NCBI RefSeq assembly: GCF_001519065.1
Contig: NZ_KQ954255.1
Span: 252,870-316,869, forward strand
DNA length: 64,000 nt
Reading direction: 5' to 3'
Source of the DNA: Novosphingobium sp. FSW06-99
Lineage (GTDB): Bacteria > Pseudomonadota > Alphaproteobacteria > Sphingomonadales > Sphingomonadaceae
This document shows positions 39,468 through 48,539 of this stretch, piece by piece; position 1 is the stretch's first letter, and the number at the start of each line of letters is the position of its first letter. The notes under the pieces were generated by a model. That model saw only the letters and a list, made by a program, of their open reading frames with translations. It was not told the origin of the DNA and made no database searches. A program made the position numbers and the translations under genes.

Positions 39468-39483
39468 TTAGCAAAATCTAATG
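39468..39483. promoter_or_regulatory. candidate LysR operator, copy 2
   Basis: TTAGCAAAATCTAATG lies in the 117-bp gap between the LysR gene (starting 39438, minus) and ligK (starting 39556, plus). Its reverse complement CATTAGATTTTGCTAA differs from copy 1 at one position. Confidence 0.65.
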
Positions 39484-39555
39484 GCTTGGCCAGAGTTCCG
39501 GCTTTCCCTCGCCGCAAGTCGGGCGCAACCCGTCGCAATCAGCCATGCAGACGGG

Positions 39556-40231
39556 ATGCGAAACGTGAGCGGTATTGTCGTGCAGAACATCGAACGGGCG
39601 CCGATCGAAATTATCGATGCCCTGGCCCATTGCGGCGTCGCCACGGTGCACGAGGCGCAAGGGCGGACCGGCCTGCTGGCCAGCCACATGCGCCCGATCT
39701 ATGCCGGTGCGCGCATTGCCGGATCGGCGGTGACGATCAGCGCGCCTCCGGGTGACAACTGGATGGTGCATGTCGCGATCGAACAGTTGCAGCCGGGCGA
39801 CATTCTCGTGCTGGCGCCGACATCGCCATGCGAAGACGGCTATTTCGGTGATTTGCTGGCCACTTCCGCACAGGCGCGCGGCTGTCGCGGGCTGGTGATC
39901 GATGCCGGGGTGCGCGATGTGCGCGATCTGACCGAAATGCGGTTTCCGGTGTGGTCAAAGGCAATCTTTGCGCAAGGCACGGTCAAGAACACGCTGGGAT
40001 CGGTCAATGTGCCGGTGGTCTGCGCCGGCGCGGCGGTCTTGCCGGGCGATGTGATCGTGGCCGACGATGATGGTGTCTGCGTGGTGCCGCGCGCCAAAGC
40101 GGCCGAAGTGCTGAAGGCCGCACAGGCACGCGAAGCCAATGAAGGCGAAAAGCGGGCCAAACTGGCCGCAGGCGTGCTTGGGCTCGATATGTACAAGATG
40201 CGCGAACGGCTGGAGAAGGAAGGGCTGAAAT

Positions 40232-40239
<8 letters not shown>
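39556..40239 (+). CDS. ligK: 4-carboxy-4-hydroxy-2-oxoadipate aldolase/oxaloacetate decarboxylase
   Basis: A 227-residue RraA-fold class II aldolase: [16 protein letters not shown], the metal/substrate loop [44 protein letters not shown] and [16 protein letters not shown]. It splits 4-carboxy-4-hydroxy-2-oxoadipate into pyruvate and oxaloacetate, the last pathway step. Frame extends 75 bp upstream, but ATG 39556 fits the family. It overlaps ligU by 8 bp. Confidence 0.94.
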
Positions 40240-42177
<1,938 letters not shown>

Positions 42178-42202
42178 TCAAGGTCTGATCAAGCCCGCAA
42201 TA

Positions 42203-42227
42203 AATCGTCCCCGGTACGGGGAGGATT
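42203..42227. terminator. bidirectional hairpin after ligI
   Basis: AATCGTCCCCG pairs with CGGGGAGGATT (one mismatch) around GTA, between the convergent ligI and DUF427 genes. It is the same motif type as at 24.3 and 44.5 kb. Confidence 0.65.
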
Positions 42228-42262
42228 GAAAATGACTGGCTGGTGCGGGGCGGCCCGGGGCG

Positions 42263-42547
42263 TCAGCCGACCTTCACACCCTTCCAGAACGCGATGCGGC
42301 CCCGGATAGCCTCGGCCTTTTCTTTCGGGTCGGGGTAATACCAGGCCGCATCGGTGTTGTCGGCGCCGCCTGCGTGCAGGCTGTAATAGTGCGCGGTGCC
42401 TTTCCAGGGGCAGATCGTCGTGGTCGTGCTGGCGCGCAACAGCGTGGTATCGACCGATGCTGTGGGGAAATAGTGATTGCCTTCGACCACCACCGTATCG
42501 TCGCTGCTGGCAATCAGAACGCCGTTCCATCGTGCTTCGACCATCAT
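42263..42547 (-). CDS. DUF427 domain protein
   Basis: 94 residues, the full size of the DUF427 family: VEARWNGVLIASSDDTVVVEGNHYFP, then the conserved CPWKGTAHYYSL and AWYYPDPKEKAEAIRGRIAFWKGV. The family has a small beta-barrel fold and no firmly assigned activity. It starts at one of two adjacent ATGs (42547 or 42544). Confidence 0.87.
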   Translation of the reverse strand: MMVEARWNGVLIASSDDTVVVEGNHYFPTASVDTTLLRASTTTTICPWKGTAHYYSLHAGGADNTDAAWYYPDPKEKAEAIRGRIAFWKGVKVG

Positions 42548-42643
42548 CGCTCTCCCTATCCGCACAAGTCGGGGCGGGGCCGGGCGATGTCAATGCGCAC
42601 CTAGGTGCTTGCGGACGGGCGCGCTTGGTGGTCTGATTGTGCC

Positions 42644-43501
42644 ATGCAACTGCAACTGTTTCGGTCTTTGTGGGGATGGCCCGTCGAGGGTCCAGCCGAT
42701 TGGGCGCGGTGTGGGGCGCAATGCCGCGAAAACCGCTTTGTCGGGGTGGAGGCGCGGCTGCCGGCCGATCCCTTTGCGCGGCGTGCGCTCAAGGCGGCGC
42801 TGGCCGACGAGGGGCTGGCCTATATCGCAGTGGTGTTCACCGGCGGTGATGTCATTCCCGACCAGACCTGGACCCCGGCGCAGCATCTCGACCGGCTGGC
42901 CGAGGCGATCGCCGGGGCGCAGATTGTGGGCGCCCGGTTCGTCAATGTGTTGCCGGGCAACGACCGTTGGCCATTGGCCCAACAAGTCGATTTCTTCGGC
43001 CGGGCGCAGGCGCTGGCCGATGCGGCGGGGCTGACGTGCAGTTTCGAGATTCATCGCGCGACCTCGCTCTACAGCCCGTGGGTGACGCTGGACATCATCG
43101 CGCAATTGCCCGATCTGCGGTTTACCGCCGATCTCAGCCATTGGGTGGTGGTGTGCGAACGCCTGCTTGACCATCCCGCCGACGATCTGGCGCCGTTCCT
43201 GTCGCGCGTTCACCATGTGCAGGCGCGCGTCGGCTATGACCAGGGGCCGCAAGTGCCGCACCCTGCCGCGCCCGAATATGCCGCGCCGCTTGCCTGGCAC
43301 CAGGCGCAGTGGGAACGGGTCTGGGCTACGCATCGCGCCGCCGGGCGTGCGACAACCACGGTTACCCCCGAATTCGGCCCCGATGGCTATACGCACTTGC
43401 TGCCGTTCACCCGCGCGCCGGTCGCCGATACCTGGGACCTCAACCGCTGGATGGCCGCAACCACCCACGATCATTTTGCCGCATGGAGCGCCTTGCCATG
43501 A
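42644..43501 (+). CDS. sugar phosphate isomerase/epimerase-like TIM-barrel protein
   Basis: A 285-residue xylose-isomerase-like TIM barrel: FRSLWGWPVEG at the start, VNVLPGNDRWPLAQQVDFFGRAQALA, CSFEIHRATSLYSPW, DLSHWVVVCERLL and VTPEFGPDGYTHL. The conserved Glu/Asp/His/Glu positions would bind a divalent metal. The substrate is unknown; the family includes isomerases, epimerases and hydratases such as hydroxypyruvate isomerase and dehydroshikimate dehydratase. The stop overlaps the start of the oxygenase gene by 4 bp, so the two act together. Confidence 0.78.
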   Translation: MQLQLFRSLWGWPVEGPADWARCGAQCRENRFVGVEARLPADPFARRALKAALADEGLAYIAVVFTGGDVIPDQTWTPAQHLDRLAEAIAGAQIVGARFVNVLPGNDRWPLAQQVDFFGRAQALADAAGLTCSFEIHRATSLYSPWVTLDIIAQLPDLRFTADLSHWVVVCERLLDHPADDLAPFLSRVHHVQARVGYDQGPQVPHPAAPEYAAPLAWHQAQWERVWATHRAAGRATTTVTPEFGPDGYTHLLPFTRAPVADTWDLNRWMAATTHDHFAAWSALP

Positions 43502-44547
43502 CCTCATTTCAAGCCTTGCCGATCATCGATATCACCGGCCTGTTCAGCGCCGATCTTGCCGCGCGGCAGGCGGTGGCCGAAGAACTGGGTCGCGCCGCGC
43601 GCGAGGTGGGGTTTTTCTATATTCGCGGCCATGGCATCGCGCCCGAACGCATCGCGGGCCTGCGCGCGGCGGCGCAGGCGCTGTTCGCGCGCGAACACAA
43701 CTGGAAAATGGACTATCACATCGGGCTTGGGCGCGGGCACAAGGGTTATGTGCCCGAAGGATCGGAATGGTACGGCAGCGGGCGCCCCGACCTGAAAGAG
43801 GCCTGGGACATCGGCTTTGAAGCCGATGACGACCACCCGTTTGTGCGCGCGGGCCAACCGCTGATCGGCGGCAACAAGTGGCCTGCGCTGCCGGGGTTTC
43901 GCGAAACGGTCGATGCCTATTACGCCGATGTCTTTGCGCTGGGGCGCACACTGTTTCAGGGGTTTGCACTGGCGCTGGGGCAGGATGAACATGCGTTCGA
44001 TGCGCTGGTGACATGCCCCCCGTCAAAGCTGCGGCTGATCCATTATCCGGTCGATCCGTCCGCCGAGGATGCGCCGGGGATCGGCGCGCACACCGATTAC
44101 GAATGCTTCACGCTGTTGCTGGCCGATCAGCCGGGGCTGGAGGTGCTCAACGGCTTGGGCCAGTGGATCGATGCGCCGCCGGTTACCGTCGATGGCGAGG
44201 AACTGTTCGTGATTAATGTCGGCGACATGCTCGAAGTGATGACCGCCGGGCAATTCGTGGCGACGACGCATCGCGTGCGCAAAGTGCGGGCCGAACGCTA
44301 TTCGTTCCCGCTGTTCTTCGCCTGCGACTATGCGACCAAAATCCGCCCGCTGCCCGAATTCGACCCGACCGACGAAAAAACCGCGCTCTATCCCGATATC
44401 TCGATCGGCGATCACATGTGGTCGATGGCGTTGCAGACTTATCGCTATTTGCGCGACAAAGTCGCGGCGGGCGAGCTGACGCTGCCCGAAAACGCCCGCG
44501 CGACCAACACCTTTGGCCAGTTCAAGACCCTGGCGGAAACGCCCTGA
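43498..44547 (+). CDS. isopenicillin N synthase family 2-oxoglutarate/Fe(II) oxygenase
   Basis: A 349-residue dioxygenase of the IPNS/plant flavonoid oxygenase type: an N-terminal DIOX_N region (LPIIDITGLF, REVGFFYIRGHGI) and the facial triad HTDYE plus THRVRKV. The 2-oxoglutarate-binding arginine is in RYSFPLFF. It most likely hydroxylates or demethylates a small molecule. It is paired with the TIM-barrel gene by a 4-bp overlap and lies between ligI and the ligE-like unit, but no aromatic substrate can be proved. Confidence 0.85.
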   Translation: MTSFQALPIIDITGLFSADLAARQAVAEELGRAAREVGFFYIRGHGIAPERIAGLRAAAQALFAREHNWKMDYHIGLGRGHKGYVPEGSEWYGSGRPDLKEAWDIGFEADDDHPFVRAGQPLIGGNKWPALPGFRETVDAYYADVFALGRTLFQGFALALGQDEHAFDALVTCPPSKLRLIHYPVDPSAEDAPGIGAHTDYECFTLLLADQPGLEVLNGLGQWIDAPPVTVDGEELFVINVGDMLEVMTAGQFVATTHRVRKVRAERYSFPLFFACDYATKIRPLPEFDPTDEKTALYPDISIGDHMWSMALQTYRYLRDKVAAGELTLPENARATNTFGQFKTLAETP

Positions 44548-44574
44548 ATCCTCCCCATTCCGGGAAGGATCAGG
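44543..44574. terminator. bidirectional hairpin between oxygenase and acyl-CoA ligase genes
   Basis: CCTGAATCCTCCCC and CGGGAAGGATCAGG form an imperfect stem in the 22-bp gap between convergent stops, overlapping both genes' ends. Confidence 0.55.
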
Positions 44575-46147
44575 CCACTCCGCGATCCTGCCCTTGCCAG
44601 AATTCGGCGCGCATTGCCTTTTTGTCGAATTTGCCGACGGCGGTGCGGGGCAGGGCGTCCTTGAACACCACGTGCTTGGGCGCTTTCACGCTGCCGATGC
44701 GGGCCTTGCAATGGGCGATGATCGCGGCGGCGTCGGGCGCGCCAGGGCTGGTGACGACCAGCGCGGTGACCGCTTCGCCCCACTTTTCGTCGGGAATGCC
44801 GATCGCCGCACATTCGAGAATGCCGGGCAGTTCGGTCACCGCCGCTTCGACTTCGGTGCAGAACACGTTGAAGCCGCCGGTGACGATCATGTCCTTCTTG
44901 CGGTCGACGATGTAATAGAACCCGTCGGCATCGCGCCGACCGACATCGCCGGTGTGGTGCCAGCCATGCGCCCAGGTTTCGGCGCTGACTTGCGGCATTT
45001 CGAAATAGCCGCCGCCGACGATGCCGCCGCGCCCGACGATTTCGCCCACTTCACCATCGCCCAGCAGGTTGCCGTCATCATCCATCAGTTCGACCCGCAC
45101 CGAATAGGTCTGGCGCCCGCAACTGGCCAGCCGTTCGGGATGATCGCCCGCCGCCGCCGCCGCGACGTCGCGCGGTGAAAGCCAGGTGGCAACCAGGTGA
45201 AATTCGGTCTGGCCATAGCTTTGGCACATGCACGGCCCGAACACGTCGACCATCTGGCGCAGCTTTTCGGGCGCGCAGGCCGACCCGGCCAGCAGGAAAT
45301 ATTCCAGGCTGGTATAATCGACATCGCGCACGCGCGGATGGGCCAGCAGCGTATACACCGCCGTGGGCGGCAGGAATGTGTGGGTCACGCGGTATTGCCC
45401 GATCGCGTCCATCACCGCATCCGCATCGAATTGCGGCAATACCACCACCGTCGCGCCCATCGCGATCCCCGCCATCGTGAACGGACCGGCCGCATGGGTC
45501 AGCGGCGCGGTGGCAAGGAACACCGGCGGCCTGTCGTCGCCGGTGTCTTTCAGCGCCATGATGTTGCCGATGGTTTCCAGCATCGTGCCCCAACTGCGGT
45601 TGAGCACGCGCACGCCCTTGGCCGGGCCGGTGGTGCCGCCGGTGGCAATGATCGCAGTCAGTTCCTCGCCATTGCCGGTGGGATCGCCCCAGTCGGGCAC
45701 CGGCGATGATCCGGCCGGCAGCATGAACCGGTCGAGCGACGGCACATCGCCATCGTCTGCATCGATGCATACCATCAGGCGGATGGTCGGCACCGCCTGC
45801 TGCACGGTGCGCGCATCCTCGGCATAGTGCGAATGATAGAACAGCACAGTGGCGCGCACATACGTCAGATAGGCGATGTTATCGGCCAGCGCGTTGCGCG
45901 TGTTGACCGGAATCCATGCCGCGCCCGCGCGCCACAGCGACAGCATCGCCACCAGCACGCCGGGATGGTTGGGGCTCATCACCGCCACCGCCTCCTGATG
46001 CGCCAACCCCGCCGCCAGCAGGGCCCCGGCAACCCGGTGGCTCAACGCCTGGACTTCGCCATAAGTCAGCGACTGGCCATTGGCGATCAGCACAGTGCGA
46101 TCGGGATGGAGCCGGACCTGCCGGTCGAAATAGTCGATATTACGCAT
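44570..46147 (-). CDS. AMP-dependent acyl-CoA synthetase/ligase
   Basis: A 525-residue ANL-superfamily enzyme. The P-loop is IIATGGTTGPAKGVRVLN, A5 is QSYGQTEFHL, A7 is HTGDVGRRDADGFYYIVDRKKD, and the A10 lysine is in PRTAVGKFDKKAMR. It activates a carboxylic acid as an acyl-adenylate and then a CoA thioester. The start overlaps the ligE-like stop by 8 bp, so an aromatic or phenylpropanoid acid released in that pathway is a reasonable guess. Confidence 0.85.
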   Translation of the reverse strand: MRNIDYFDRQVRLHPDRTVLIANGQSLTYGEVQALSHRVAGALLAAGLAHQEAVAVMSPNHPGVLVAMLSLWRAGAAWIPVNTRNALADNIAYLTYVRATVLFYHSHYAEDARTVQQAVPTIRLMVCIDADDGDVPSLDRFMLPAGSSPVPDWGDPTGNGEELTAIIATGGTTGPAKGVRVLNRSWGTMLETIGNIMALKDTGDDRPPVFLATAPLTHAAGPFTMAGIAMGATVVVLPQFDADAVMDAIGQYRVTHTFLPPTAVYTLLAHPRVRDVDYTSLEYFLLAGSACAPEKLRQMVDVFGPCMCQSYGQTEFHLVATWLSPRDVAAAAAGDHPERLASCGRQTYSVRVELMDDDGNLLGDGEVGEIVGRGGIVGGGYFEMPQVSAETWAHGWHHTGDVGRRDADGFYYIVDRKKDMIVTGGFNVFCTEVEAAVTELPGILECAAIGIPDEKWGEAVTALVVTSPGAPDAAAIIAHCKARIGSVKAPKHVVFKDALPRTAVGKFDKKAMRAEFWQGQDRGVA

Positions 46148-46994
46148 CGCTGGCGGCCTCTGCGCGTCCGGTGATCTTGGCGGTTTCGGCAGAGGTCGAG
46201 GCGGGGCCGGTGTTGCGGCTGATCAGCCCGCCGACCAGCGTCGGACCTTTGGCAAAAGGTTCGGGATCGCCTTCGCGCACTTGCAATCCGAACAGCGGGC
46301 TCATGCCGGGAATGCGGCCCAGTCCGCCGTAGAGATCAAACCCGCGATCGATCCAGTCGCGCAAGGGTTCATCGTCGGTCATCGGCGGGATATCGGCGAT
46401 GCTGGCACACCACAGGAACACCGCCAGCGCGCGATAATCGGCATAGTTGGGGGTGTCCCCGCCCAGCCATTTGTGTTCGCGCAGGATGCCGCGCAGCAAT
46501 TCCAGTTCGGGCAGCACCAGCGGCAGCCGGTCTTCGCGGCCCACGATCAGGTCTTCCATCGGGGCGCCCCACATGCGGCGGCGCGATTCGACGATATAGG
46601 GGATGTCCTGTTCGAAACAGCGATCGCGGTATTGCACCGCAAAGCAGCGCGCCCAGGGGCCGACCGCCGTCTTCCACAGCCAGGTTTCCAGGAACTGGGT
46701 CAGCACGCGCACCGATGGATCGCCGATCAGCGTCGGGCGATCGGGATATTTGCGGTCAAGGTGTTCGGCGATCAGCCACGAATCGAGAATCCATTCGCCA
46801 TCATCGACAATCACCGGCAACCGTTCGGACCGGCCACCGGTGCGATCGAGGATGCCGATGAACCCGCCATCGATCACATCAAGGTCGAACCCTTTGTGTT
46901 TCAACGCATATTTGGTGGCCCATACGAACGGGCTGGTGGTTGCGCCGCTGGCATGCTGTAGGTCGAAAAAGGTGATGCGGTTGTTCTGGGCCAT
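46140..46994 (-). CDS. ligE: glutathione S-transferase, LigE-type beta-etherase homologue
   Basis: 284 residues with a thioredoxin-like N-terminal GST domain (ITFFDLQHASGATTSPFVWATKYALKHKGF-type) and a helical C-terminal domain (GREDRLPLVLPELELLRGIL, KWLGGDTPNYADYRALAVFLW). GGFIGILDRTGGRSERLPVI, DDGEWILDSWLIAEHLD and GLGRIPGMSPLFGLQVREGDPEPF closely resemble the stereospecific beta-aryl ether-cleaving LigE of Sphingobium sp. SYK-6, as I recall it. It would break the beta-O-4 bond of lignin dimer ketones using glutathione. LigF, LigD and LigG partners are not in the window. The symbol is by similarity only. Confidence 0.82.
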   Translation of the reverse strand: MAQNNRITFFDLQHASGATTSPFVWATKYALKHKGFDLDVIDGGFIGILDRTGGRSERLPVIVDDGEWILDSWLIAEHLDRKYPDRPTLIGDPSVRVLTQFLETWLWKTAVGPWARCFAVQYRDRCFEQDIPYIVESRRRMWGAPMEDLIVGREDRLPLVLPELELLRGILREHKWLGGDTPNYADYRALAVFLWCASIADIPPMTDDEPLRDWIDRGFDLYGGLGRIPGMSPLFGLQVREGDPEPFAKGPTLVGGLISRNTGPASTSAETAKITGRAEAASDA

Positions 46995-47062
46995 CTTTGC
47001 CATCCTCTCGCGCCGGGGCCTGTCGCGCGCATCGGGTGATGCACGGCGGCACCGATCGGTCC

Positions 47063-47090
47063 GTTATTTGTGAGTAATACATACAATAAC
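47063..47090. promoter_or_regulatory. inverted GTTATT/AATAAC pair upstream of ligE
   Basis: GTTATTTG (47063-47070) and CAATAAC (47084-47090) lie about 70-95 bp upstream of the ligE start. The half-site matches those of the GTTATTGACAATAAC palindrome next to ferR, so FerR binding here is conceivable. Confidence 0.35.
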
Positions 47091-47151
47091 GATGAAGGAA
47101 AGCGGGATTTGGGGCTGGCCGCATGCCCGTCAGACCCTCAGCCCTGGCGGA

Positions 47152-47583
47152 TCAGTCCGCGCGCCACAGCGCGCCCAGTGCGGGCACCAGATGGTCGCGG
47201 TGTTCAGGCGCGATGCGGGCCAGCAGGTCGTCTTCGAATGTGGTGGTGATCGCGTCGGCTTCGGCGCGGCGCTGATGGCCAAGCGCGGTCAGCAGCACGG
47301 CCTGGGACTTGCCGTCGATCGGCTTGCGCTCGATCAGCCCCGCCACTTCCAGCCGCCCCAGCAGCGGCACCATGTTGGCGCGCTGGATATCAAGCACGCG
47401 GCCGATTTCGCTGGCGGTGACATCGTCGCGCCGGTCGACCAGCAACAGCACCGAAGCTTCGGCAATGCGCAGATCGATCGTGGCAAGGCGGCGCGAAAGT
47501 TCGCCCATCATGGCATTGGCCGCACGGCGCAGGGCATAGCCCGGACGTTGGCGCAGGATATCGGTCATCGGGTCAGATTCCAT
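47152..47583 (-). CDS. ferR: MarR family repressor of the ferulate genes
   Basis: About 143 residues with the MarR winged helix (ASVLLLVDRRDDVTASEIGRVLDIQRANMVPLLGRLEVAGLIERKP region) and flanking dimerisation helices. It is divergent from ferBA as in Sphingobium sp. SYK-6, where FerR represses ferBA and is released by hydroxycinnamoyl-CoA. The frame extends to 47637, but that would place two palindromes inside the gene. Starts at 47583 or 47568 (GGAA 9 nt upstream) leave the palindromes free as operators. Confidence 0.85.
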   Translation of the reverse strand: MESDPMTDILRQRPGYALRRAANAMMGELSRRLATIDLRIAEASVLLLVDRRDDVTASEIGRVLDIQRANMVPLLGRLEVAGLIERKPIDGKSQAVLLTALGHQRRAEADAITTTFEDDLLARIAPEHRDHLVPALGALWRAD

Positions 47584-47601
47584 CGATCCGCAAAGCGGAT
47601 G

Positions 47602-47631
47602 GTTATTGACAATAACAATATCATCGATATT
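47602..47631. promoter_or_regulatory. two abutting palindromes, candidate FerR operator
   Basis: GTTATTGACAATAAC (47602-47616) is a perfect odd palindrome and contains a TTGACA hexamer. Directly after it comes AATATCATCGATATT (47617-47631), a perfect palindrome with a 3-nt centre. They lie in the ferR-ferB divergent gap, 39-68 bp before the ferB ATG. Confidence 0.7.
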
Positions 47632-47669
47632 GCTCATACCATATCAGCCAGATCACGAAAGAGGGTCCC

Positions 47670-48509
47670 ATGAGCGAGCGCAGCGAAGAGGATACTGTGG
47701 CATTTTCGGTGGAAAACCGGATTGCCTGGGTCAAGTTCAACCGTCCCGAAAAACGCAATTGCATGAGCCCCAAGCTCAATCGCCGCATGAAGCAGGTGAT
47801 CGAAGATCTGGAATTTCGCGACGATGTCGGCGTGCTGGTGCTGACCGGTGAAGGCGAAGCCTGGTCGGCCGGCATGGATCTGCGCGAATATTTCCGCGAG
47901 ACCGAAGCACAAGGGCTGGGCGCCGTGCGCAAGGCGCAGCGTGAAGCCTATAGCTGGTGGGACCGTCTGCGCTGGTATGAAAAGCCGACCATCGCAATGA
48001 TCAACGGCTGGTGCTTTGGCGGCGGTTATGGCCCGCTGTTTGCCTGCGATATCGCCGTTGCGGCGCACGATGCGCAATTCGGTCTGTCGGAAATCAACTG
48101 GGGCATCCTGCCCGGCGGCGGCGCGTCAAAGGTCGCGGTCGACCTGATGCCGCTGCGCAAGGCGCTCTATCACGCCATGATGGGCGAAAACCTGACCGCC
48201 ACGCAGGCTGCCGAACAGGGCCTGATCACCGAAGCGGTGCCGGCCGATCGCCTGCACGCGCGCGTGCTCGAAATTGCCGAGGCGCTGCTGAAAAAGGATG
48301 GCAATGCCCTGCGCGCCACCAAGTGGGCCATTCGGCGCATGACCGAAATGACCTATGACAATGCCGAGGACTATCTGATCCGCGCACAGGAAGCGCTGCA
48401 CAGTTTTGGCGGCGTGGCCGCGCGCACAGAAGCGACCAAGCAGTTCCTCGACGAAAAGACGTTCAAGCCCGGGCTGGGCACGTTCGACACGTCGAAAATC
48501 AAAGGCTGA
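47670..48509 (+). CDS. ferB: feruloyl-CoA hydratase/lyase
   Basis: A 279-residue crotonase-fold enzyme: WVKFNRPEKRNCMSPKLNRRM, GEAWSAGMDLREYFRE (oxyanion region), GWCFGGGYGPLFACDIAVAAHDAQFGLSEINWGI and PGGGASKVAV. These are the hydroxycinnamoyl-CoA hydratase-lyase motifs. It turns feruloyl-CoA into vanillin and acetyl-CoA, and p-coumaroyl-CoA into 4-hydroxybenzaldehyde. GAGGG lies before the ATG. It is followed 30 bp later by ferA. Confidence 0.94.
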   Translation: MSERSEEDTVAFSVENRIAWVKFNRPEKRNCMSPKLNRRMKQVIEDLEFRDDVGVLVLTGEGEAWSAGMDLREYFRETEAQGLGAVRKAQREAYSWWDRLRWYEKPTIAMINGWCFGGGYGPLFACDIAVAAHDAQFGLSEINWGILPGGGASKVAVDLMPLRKALYHAMMGENLTATQAAEQGLITEAVPADRLHARVLEIAEALLKKDGNALRATKWAIRRMTEMTYDNAEDYLIRAQEALHSFGGVAARTEATKQFLDEKTFKPGLGTFDTSKIKG

Positions 48510-48539
48510 ACGCATAACGCATAGCGGTGGAGAGAATGC

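Noticed and set aside
43309..43497. Upstream extension of the 2OG oxygenase reading frame
   Set aside because: The extension lies inside the preceding TIM-barrel gene and has no similarity to the family. ATG 43498 with a 4-bp overlap is the natural start.
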